Assembly: GCF_900106535.1 (NCBI RefSeq)
Contig: NZ_FNOH01000001.1
Coordinates: forward strand, 372,001 to 436,000
Direction: 5' to 3'
From: Myxococcus xanthus
Lineage (GTDB): Bacteria; Myxococcota; Myxococcia; Myxococcales; Myxococcaceae
DNA: 64,000 nucleotides
The notes under the pieces: generated by a model
Told to the model about the DNA's origin: nothing
Databases searched by the model: none
The model's input: only the letters and a program-made list of their open reading frames with translations
Position numbers and translations under genes: made by a program
Part shown: piece by piece, positions 58,145 through 64,000 of the stretch
Layout of the letters: the number at the start of each line of letters is the position of its first letter
How positions within the stretch are numbered: the stretch's first letter is position 1

Positions 58145-59659
58145 TCAGTTGCCGCGGAGGACCGTCAGGCCTTTGTCGGTGAGGACGTACAGCGCCGCCG
58201 GCGCCACCCGCGGGTCGTAGATGAGCTGCCGCACCCGGGAGCCGCTCACGTCCGCCACCTTCTCCAGCGTCTTCAGCGGCGTGAGGCGCCACAGACCCGT
58301 GCGGTCCGTGCCAATGTAGAGCGAGCCGTCACCGGTGGCCGCCAGCGCGTTGATGTTCTGGAGCGCGGCGTTCTGCTCCGCGTTGGCGCCGGTCAGCCGG
58401 GTGCCCGTCTGGGCCTGATTGGAGGCCCACATAATCGTCATCTCCCACAGGCCGTGGTCCTTGCTGCCCAGGTAGTAGCGGCCGTCGGTCGTCTGCTGGA
58501 AGCCGCGCCAACTGTCGAGCTCACTGATGCTGTTGAGCTGGGGCAGGTAGGAGGACTCCACCTTCATCCGGTTGACGCGCTTGTCCATGTTGTCCCAGTC
58601 GCCGTGGTGGGGCGTCGGCGTGACGATGCCGAACATCCACTCGTTGGCGATGAGGACGTCCCCGTCCTGCGCGATGCCGAGCCCGTAGGTGTAGCCCGCC
58701 ATCTGGCTGCCCTTCTCGTTGAGCCACACCGGGTGCCGGTGGGAGTTGTACTCCAGGCCGCGGATGCGAGTGACGCCGTGGTTGGAGCCCACGTAGACGT
58801 CGCCCTCGTCACGGCCGTGCATCACCGTCACGCAGCTCAGGATGCTGCGGTCCTCGTCGAAGTGGTGGTCGTTGCTGTTGCGGATGCCCAGGTTGTGCAC
58901 GTCATCCAGCCGGCGCGGGCCTGTCTGCACGCGGGGGTTGCCGTTCGCGTCCGTCGAGTTGCGCACCGATTGGTGCAGGTGCTCCTCGAGGACAATCTGC
59001 CTGCTGCCGTCCAGGCGCACCACATCCACGTCACCCTGCCTGTAGTACTGGAGCCGGCGATGGCTGTACGGGAAGCACGGCTGCGCCGGGTCGGGCTGGT
59101 AGCACTCGTTGGGGCTGACGATGTAGTTGGGCTGCAGTCCCGGGAAGTCCGGGTCCGCGCGCAGGTCGGTCGTGGCGTAGCCCACGTAGGCGCGGCCCGC
59201 GCTGCCACCACAGATGACGGTGGAGCCGGTGGCCGCTCGGTCCGGACCGAAGCCGCCCTGGGCCTGGCCAATGGGCGCGCGCGTCCAGACGACCTGCCGC
59301 GAGTCCGCGCGCAGCACGCCAATCCGGTCGCCATCCAGCAGCCAGATGTTGTGCGCGGCATCCACGCCCACCGCCTGCGCCCGGGAGATGTTGTAGCGAG
59401 ACGAGTAGTTCGTCACCGCGTCCGTCGGCCACGGTCCTTCAACAGGACCGCTGCCCGCGTCAGCCTGTGGCTCCGAGCCTGCGTCCGGCTCCGTCCCCGC
59501 GTCTGATTGCGTGCCGGCGTCGGGCTCTGGTCGCGTCACCGGTGGAATGTTGTCGATATCGTTGCCCATCTTCGGGGACGTGGGCTCGTTCGAACCACCG
59601 CATGCCCATGCCGTCATCACCACTGCCCCGAGACACCCGCCCCACAGTCGTCGATTCAC
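58145..59659 (-). CDS. Lipoprotein with propeller-like domain and Asp-Ala-Gly linker
   Basis: The 504-aa precursor starts at GTG 59659 with GGAGGAGG upstream and has lipobox AWAC (near residue 20). A linker rich in DAG (DAGTQSDAGTEPDAG and similar) is followed by repeated strands with Gly-Asp turns such as GDVYVGSNHGVTRI, GRYYLGSKDHGLWEM and GSLYIGTDRTGLWRL, which suggest a beta-propeller. A Cys pair region (NECYQPDPAQPCFPY) and an unusual His/Asn/Asp-rich segment (NSNDHHFDEDRS) are present. Function is unknown; surface exposed. It is convergent with the kinase at 56849. Confidence 0.75.
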   Translation of the reverse strand: MNRRLWGGCLGAVVMTAWACGGSNEPTSPKMGNDIDNIPPVTRPEPDAGTQSDAGTEPDAGSEPQADAGSGPVEGPWPTDAVTNYSSRYNISRAQAVGVDAAHNIWLLDGDRIGVLRADSRQVVWTRAPIGQAQGGFGPDRAATGSTVICGGSAGRAYVGYATTDLRADPDFPGLQPNYIVSPNECYQPDPAQPCFPYSHRRLQYYRQGDVDVVRLDGSRQIVLEEHLHQSVRNSTDANGNPRVQTGPRRLDDVHNLGIRNSNDHHFDEDRSILSCVTVMHGRDEGDVYVGSNHGVTRIRGLEYNSHRHPVWLNEKGSQMAGYTYGLGIAQDGDVLIANEWMFGIVTPTPHHGDWDNMDKRVNRMKVESSYLPQLNSISELDSWRGFQQTTDGRYYLGSKDHGLWEMTIMWASNQAQTGTRLTGANAEQNAALQNINALAATGDGSLYIGTDRTGLWRLTPLKTLEKVADVSGSRVRQLIYDPRVAPAALYVLTDKGLTVLRGN

Positions 59660-59794
59660 CGCTTCCTCCTCCCGGGGGACGCAGAGCAATTCGCATACCG
59701 GGCTTTGGACGCCTGGCCGCCCGGGAAACAGGGTCTGCGTGGGCAAAACGTTTCCCTGTCTGGAGAAGAAGAGGGTCTCGCGGTGACGAAAAAC

Positions 59795-59831
59795 GAACGG
59801 GCCCGCCTCCGGTGTGGAAGCGGGCCCGTTC
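59795..59831 (-). terminator. Intrinsic terminator of the 59859-60392 gene
   Basis: A perfect 12-bp stem: GAACGGGCCCGC at 59795-59806 and GCGGGCCCGTTC at 59820-59831. On the minus strand it is followed by GTTTTTCGTC, a U-run. It ends transcription of the gene on this strand. Confidence 0.9.
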
Positions 59832-59858
59832 CGAGGCACGATGCGCGTGTCGCCAGGA

Positions 59859-60392
59859 TTACCGCGTCGGCGTGCCGTCGAGCTCCTTGTCGACGGACTC
59901 ATGCGGCTGCGTGCCAGCGCCGCCGGTGCCTGGCTGCTTCTTCTTGGCACCCTTGGGGCTGGTGGCGCGCAGCTCCAGCGCGACGACCTCATCGCCCTCC
60001 AACTGGAACTTCGCGCGCACCGAGGCGCCTTCCGGAATCTCATCCGTCTTGGCGACCTTCTTGCCGTCTAGCATCAGCACCGTCTTGTCGCGCACGTCCA
60101 GGTCCGCGTCAGGCAGGCCCGGGCGGGACAGGCTCACGCCGTCCGCGGTGGCCTCCTTGAGGGTGCCTTGCAGGCTCATGGCCTTGTCCATCTTGAAGGT
60201 GCCTTCATCCTCCGTCTGGATGCCTGTCACGTCCTTGGCGGCCTTGCCGATGGCGGGCCCCACTTCGGTGGCGTCCACGCCGGTGCTCTTCTCCGTACCG
60301 GGGCGGGGCACCTGCGTTTGCGACGGCTGCTGCTGTGCGAACGCGGCGCTTCCCACGCACAATGCGACTGCGGCGATGAGCTTCTTCATCAT
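59859..60392 (-). CDS. Secreted protein of unknown function
   Basis: The 177-aa precursor starts at ATG 60392 (or the next codon, 60389, which fits the AGGGAG site better). The signal peptide is MMKKLIAAVALCVGSAAFAQ. The mature protein is hydrophilic, with repeated charged blocks (KDVTGIQTEDEGTFKMDKAM, LDVRDKTVLMLDGKKVAKTD) that suggest a small beta barrel of the DUF-type seen in periplasmic proteins, and a Gly/Pro/Gln-rich tail. No family is recognised. It has its own terminator. Confidence 0.75.
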   Translation of the reverse strand: MMKKLIAAVALCVGSAAFAQQQPSQTQVPRPGTEKSTGVDATEVGPAIGKAAKDVTGIQTEDEGTFKMDKAMSLQGTLKEATADGVSLSRPGLPDADLDVRDKTVLMLDGKKVAKTDEIPEGASVRAKFQLEGDEVVALELRATSPKGAKKKQPGTGGAGTQPHESVDKELDGTPTR

Positions 60393-60525
60393 CCTTCTCC
60401 CTGGGTTCAGTTCGGTTGGACCGACTGCTGGGAGCAAGGGTGGGGCCGCTTTCTGCTCTCGCCAATCCAGGCCGAGTGCCCCAGGGGCGCCCCTGGCCCC
60501 AGGGCAGCCGGGCAGGCGCCCACGC

Positions 60526-60909
<384 letters not shown>

Positions 60910-61104
60910 AGCCTCCGGCGAAGGCGGGGCAGTCTCCCCTGCGACGCCGTCGCCACGATGTGTCCGCCTCCCGGAAGGCGGAAGCGCGTGGCTGGCCTGG
61001 GGGCGGGCAATTGCTCAACCCCCGACGCATGCCAGGCCGCTCTCCGAACATCTTCCCGGGGCGGGGCGGAGTGCGCGCTCCTGGGGCCGCGGAGGCCCCG
61101 TCAC

Positions 61105-61554
61105 TCAGTTGCAGCCGTCGCAGAGACCGCGAAGCTGCACTTCCACCGAGCGCTGGGACACCGCGCGGGGCACGCCCTTCGAGGACGCGATGCGGACTGA
61201 CTCCTCCGGGAGGCAGGCCACGGTGCCGCAGTCGGTGCACGTGAAGTGCGGGTGGCTGCCGCTGTGCCCCCCGCCCGCGCGCTTCAGTTCGAAGCGCCAG
61301 ACGTGGTCGCCCAGGTCCGCCCGCACCACGAGCCCGGCCTCGGTGAGGTCCGTCAGGTTTCGGTAGATGGTCACCCGGTCGTAGCCCTCGTCACCCAGCG
61401 CGTCCACCAGGTCGGCGTGGCTCATCGGGGACGTGGCGTCCTCCAACTCCCGCAACACCGCCACACGGGGCGCGGTGCTGCGCAGGCCCGCGGAACGAAT
61501 CCGGTCCTGAAACTCAGTGAGCTTCGGCTGCACGGCACTTCTCTTTGCTCCCAT
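61105..61554 (-). CDS. Fur-family metalloregulator
   Basis: The 149-aa protein starts at ATG 61554 with AAAGGG upstream. It has the Fur winged HTH (about 20-90: RSTAPRVAVLRELEDATSPM, HADLVDALGDEGYDRVTIYR), then metal-binding residues HPHFTCTDCG (about 107-116) and a C-terminal CDGC, giving the structural zinc site with two CXXC pairs. Whether it is Fur, Zur or PerR cannot be decided from residues alone; the HSGSHPHF segment is consistent with a metal-sensing site. It diverges from the kinase at 62137. Confidence 0.88.
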   Translation of the reverse strand: MGAKRSAVQPKLTEFQDRIRSAGLRSTAPRVAVLRELEDATSPMSHADLVDALGDEGYDRVTIYRNLTDLTEAGLVVRADLGDHVWRFELKRAGGGHSGSHPHFTCTDCGTVACLPEESVRIASSKGVPRAVSQRSVEVQLRGLCDGCN

Positions 61555-62136
61555 GATGCCCTTTCGATAACCGATTTGACGGCCACTTTCACCCTGCTGA
61601 GACCTGGAGCGTTGAGTCCTCACGCTCCGCGTCATGCATCCCAGCGGGTCTCCCCCGACTCCTCGCACATGCTCCCGGTGTTGTATCTGCTTCCAATGCA
61701 ATCTGGATGCAGAAGAATCTTCGTTGCCGCCGTGTCTGAGTGAGCCGTGAGTCCAAGGTCCCCATCCGGTGCAGGGTGGCAGGCGTGTCCGGCGTCACCC
61801 GACGGCGGGGAGGGTGCGGGAAGCTGGAGCTCCGGAAGCCGCGCGGCATGTCACTGGGAAAGACCTCGGGGAGGGCGGGCTGGCCACAGGTGGCCCCTGC
61901 CTGCCCGGATGCGACTGTTGACGGGATACCGCTGCCGCCGTGGATGCATCCGCCACGTAAGTGCGTTTCTGGAGGGGGGAGGCCGAGGGCCGGCGACCGA
62001 CTGGCGGTCATTTGCACCGGAGAACACTTGCCGCCGGACTGCTTGACTCGCTGCGACCGGTGCCCAGACTGCGCCTCTTTCCTTCATCTGGGGTGTCCTG
62101 ACGCCCTGGCCGCCCGCCCGCCTTCGATTCGTCGTG
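61555..62136. other. Intergenic region between divergent genes, no gene recognised
   Basis: About 580 bp separates the Fur gene from the hybrid kinase. No frame gives a recognisable protein. The stretch at 61555-61740 is relatively AT-rich (for example around CTTTCGATAACCGATTTG and AATGCAATCTGGATGCAG) and is the likely Fur promoter. A region of the 61800-62100 sequence is GC-rich without coding signs. Confidence 0.5.
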
Positions 62137-64000
62137 ATGACGCCCTCCCTCCTGCTCATCGAAGACCCCGGTGCCTCCCGGGAACTCCAGGTGCTTTCCC
62201 TGGAAAGTCAGGGCTGGCGGGTCTGGGCTTCCGCAGACGTTCCGGGCGCACTGACGCTGCTGCAGACGCAGTCGGTGCAGGTGGTGGTGGCGGCGGCCGG
62301 CCTGCTGATATCGGATGGGACGCACCTGGAGTCACTGCGGCACGCACTGTCGCTGGCGGGCGCCCTGTTGCAAATCAGCGCCTTCCCCGCAGAGCGGGAG
62401 GCGCTGCGCCCGCTCGGCTTGTCGGTGGAGCGCTACCTGAGCCGGCCCCTGTCGCTGGGGGCGCTGGTGGAAGGGGTGCGGCAGGCCTTCCCGGTGGAGG
62501 CGGCCGGGGGGCCGGAGGCACGGCGGCCCCGCGTGCTGGTGGCGGATGACGACCCGGTCTCCCGCAAGCTGGCGCAACTGCACCTGGCGCCTTTCCGTTT
62601 CGAAGTGGTGCTGGCGGCGGATGGCGCCACGGCGCTGGACCTGGCGCGGCGCCGCGGTCCGGACGTGGTGCTGGCGGACGTGCTGATGCCGGGCATGGAC
62701 GGCTTCACGCTGTGCCTGGGCTTCCGGCAGGACCCCAGGTTGGCCCGGGTGCCCGTCATCCTCACGCACACCATCGCGCCCGACGAGCTGGACTTGCGCA
62801 TGGCCCACAACGTGGGGGCCAACGGCTTCGTGCGCAGGACGCAGGAGGGCGACGAGCTGGTGGGCGCGCTGCTGCGTGAGCTGCGCGCCGGCGGGCCTTC
62901 CCACACGTCGCCACCCGCGGACCTGAGCACCGAGGACCACCTGTACCGGATGGTGCGCCAGTTGGAGCGGCGGGTGGGGCTGCTGGAGCAGGCCGAGCGC
63001 ACCGCCCGGGAGAGCGAGGCGCGCTACCGCCTGGTGGTGAGCGGCTCCTACGACGGCATCTGGGACTGGGATTTGCGCGGCCAGGCCTTCTACTGGAGTC
63101 CGCCGCTGCTGGACATGCTGGGCCTGGGGCCGGGGGACTTCGGCGGGACGTTCTCCGCCTTCCTGGAGCTGATTCACCCGGAGGACCGGCCGGAAGTCAT
63201 GGCCGCGCTGTCCGCGCACCTGGAGCGGGGCACGCCCTATGACGTGACTCTGCGGCTGCGGCACGTCACCGGCACCTGGCGCTCGTGCGTGAGCCGTGGC
63301 CGGGCGCTGCGGGACGCGCAGGGCCGCCCGGTGCGGATGGCCGGCATCATTGGCGACGTGACGGAGCAGTTGCGTCTCTACCGCGAGACGCAGGAGGCGG
63401 TGCGCGCGCGCGACGACTTCCTCAGCGTGGCGGCCCACGAGCTGCGCACCCCGCTGGCGGCGTTGCGGCTGCGCGTGCAGGGCGCCCAGGGCGTGCTGCG
63501 CGCGGGCCTGAGCAGCGGGACGGAGCGGCTGGAGCGCGCGCTGGATTCGGCGGACCGGCAGGTGCAGCGCCTGTCGGACCTGGTGGAGTCGCTGCTGGAC
63601 GTGTCGCAGCTCCAGGGCGGCGCGCCCCGGCTGCACCTGGAGGACGTGGACCTGGCGCTGGTGGTGCGCGAGGCGGTGTCCCGTTCGGAGGACGCGGCGG
63701 CGCGCGCGGGCTGTCTGCTGGTGCTCAGTCCGCTGGAGCCCACGCCGGGACGGTGGGACGCGGCGCGCCTGTCCCAGGTGATGACGCACCTGTTGTCCAA
63801 TGCGATGAAGTTCGGGCCGGGCAAGCCGGTGGAGGTGGCGCTGGAGTCCGGGCGGGACGTGGCGACGCTGATGGTGAAGGACCATGGCATCGGCATCGCG
63901 CCCGGGCGGCTGGAGAGTCTCTTTCGCCGCTTCGAGCGCGCCGTGCCGGTGCGGCACTACGGCGGGTTGGGCCTGGGCCTGTACCGCCTGCGCCGCATCG
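62137..64000 (+). CDS. Hybrid histidine kinase with two N-terminal receivers and PAS (3' end cut by the window)
   Basis: The frame starts at ATG 62137 (GTG 62134 precedes it) and runs off the window after about 621 codons. Residues 1-120 form a receiver-like domain that has an IED start but no phosphoacceptor Asp (QVVVAAAGLL), so it is a pseudo-receiver. A second receiver (about 132-250) has ADDD and Asp181 in VLADVLMPGMDG but Arg where the conserved Lys should be (FVRRTQ). A PAS domain spans about 295-410, then HisKA with His434 (FLSVAAHELRTPLAAL) and a HATPase (THLLSNAMKFGP, YGGLGLGLYRLRR), which is nearly complete. It is soluble. The core is closely related to the kinase at 56849. Confidence 0.85.
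   Translation, partial: MTPSLLLIEDPGASRELQVLSLESQGWRVWASADVPGALTLLQTQSVQVVVAAAGLLISDGTHLESLRHALSLAGALLQISAFPAEREALRPLGLSVERYLSRPLSLGALVEGVRQAFPVEAAGGPEARRPRVLVADDDPVSRKLAQLHLAPFRFEVVLAADGATALDLARRRGPDVVLADVLMPGMDGFTLCLGFRQDPRLARVPVILTHTIAPDELDLRMAHNVGANGFVRRTQEGDELVGALLRELRAGGPSHTSPPADLSTEDHLYRMVRQLERRVGLLEQAERTARESEARYRLVVSGSYDGIWDWDLRGQAFYWSPPLLDMLGLGPGDFGGTFSAFLELIHPEDRPEVMAALSAHLERGTPYDVTLRLRHVTGTWRSCVSRGRALRDAQGRPVRMAGIIGDVTEQLRLYRETQEAVRARDDFLSVAAHELRTPLAALRLRVQGAQGVLRAGLSSGTERLERALDSADRQVQRLSDLVESLLDVSQLQGGAPRLHLEDVDLALVVREAVSRSEDAAARAGCLLVLSPLEPTPGRWDAARLSQVMTHLLSNAMKFGPGKPVEVALESGRDVATLMVKDHGIGIAPGRLESLFRRFERAVPVRHYGGLGLGLYRLRRI

Noticed and set aside
60421..60445. Partial likeness to the 54-bp repeat (CTGCTGGGAGCAAGG)
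   Set aside because: Only about 15 bases resemble it, with a gap, and the flanks differ. This is within chance for such GC-rich sequence.
61740..62549. An open plus-strand frame before and into the hybrid kinase
   Set aside because: It is out of frame with the receiver and PAS domains, has no domain and becomes Gly/Arg/Ala rich where the real gene begins.

Overview
The window is high-GC, gene-dense DNA that looks like a fruiting myxobacterium of the Myxococcaceae (Myxococcus, Corallococcus or Pyxidicoccus type). This rests on codon use, abundant orphan histidine kinases, many lipoproteins, and lineage-restricted families: a DUF2378/TIGR02265 protein, a double-CXXCG (SitI6-like) protein, a bpX-type MoxR cluster, Asp-Ala-Gly-rich lipoprotein linkers and a GLSTN-repeat lipoprotein. 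No rRNA, tRNA, transposase or prophage genes were seen.

Positions 1-10267 hold a type I-C CRISPR-Cas locus in canonical order: cas3 (only its 3' end), cas5c, cas8c, cas7c, cas4, cas1, cas2, a 182-bp leader, and a long array of 58 clear 37-bp repeats plus one decayed terminal repeat (58 spacers). The ten leader-proximal repeats carry a single-base variant absent from all the others. One spacer is duplicated in tandem. Two other spacers differ by one, potentially synonymous, base. Two small coupled ORFs follow the array.

Positions 10.6-20.8 kb hold an alpha/beta hydrolase and an outer-membrane-like protein. Next comes a tightly overlapping MoxR-AAA / small ORF / bpX5-like / degenerate vWA plus propeller / bpX6-like cluster. 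After a dead gene there is a two-gene lipoprotein module: a protein with a complete JAMM metalloprotease signature plus a small partner. A paralogous copy of that module lies at 54.6-55.7 kb on the other strand.

Positions 20.8-39.4 kb are rich in signalling and surface genes: four large histidine kinases, a single-domain receiver, a DUF2378 protein, a HTH regulator, a TonB-dependent receptor with its own N-terminal TonB-like domain, several lipoproteins and an orphan SitI6-like protein.

Positions 39.6-45.1 kb hold a fatty-acid oxidation operon (thiolase, FadJ-type bifunctional enzyme, aldehyde dehydrogenase). It is preceded by collapsed remnants of a TetR regulator, an HSDL2-like reductase and an acyl-CoA dehydrogenase. 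A lipoprotein gene then sits between two 54-bp direct repeats.

Positions 47.2-64 kb hold a GNAT acetyltransferase; a MerR regulator divergent from a SAM methyltransferase with a SoxR-like operator between them; an LURP-one-like protein; a RegB/RegA redox two-component operon with an outer-membrane protein and a lipoprotein; DoxX; the second JAMM module; a metallophosphoesterase; two more histidine kinases (one cut by the window end); a receiver; a Fur-family regulator; and secreted proteins.
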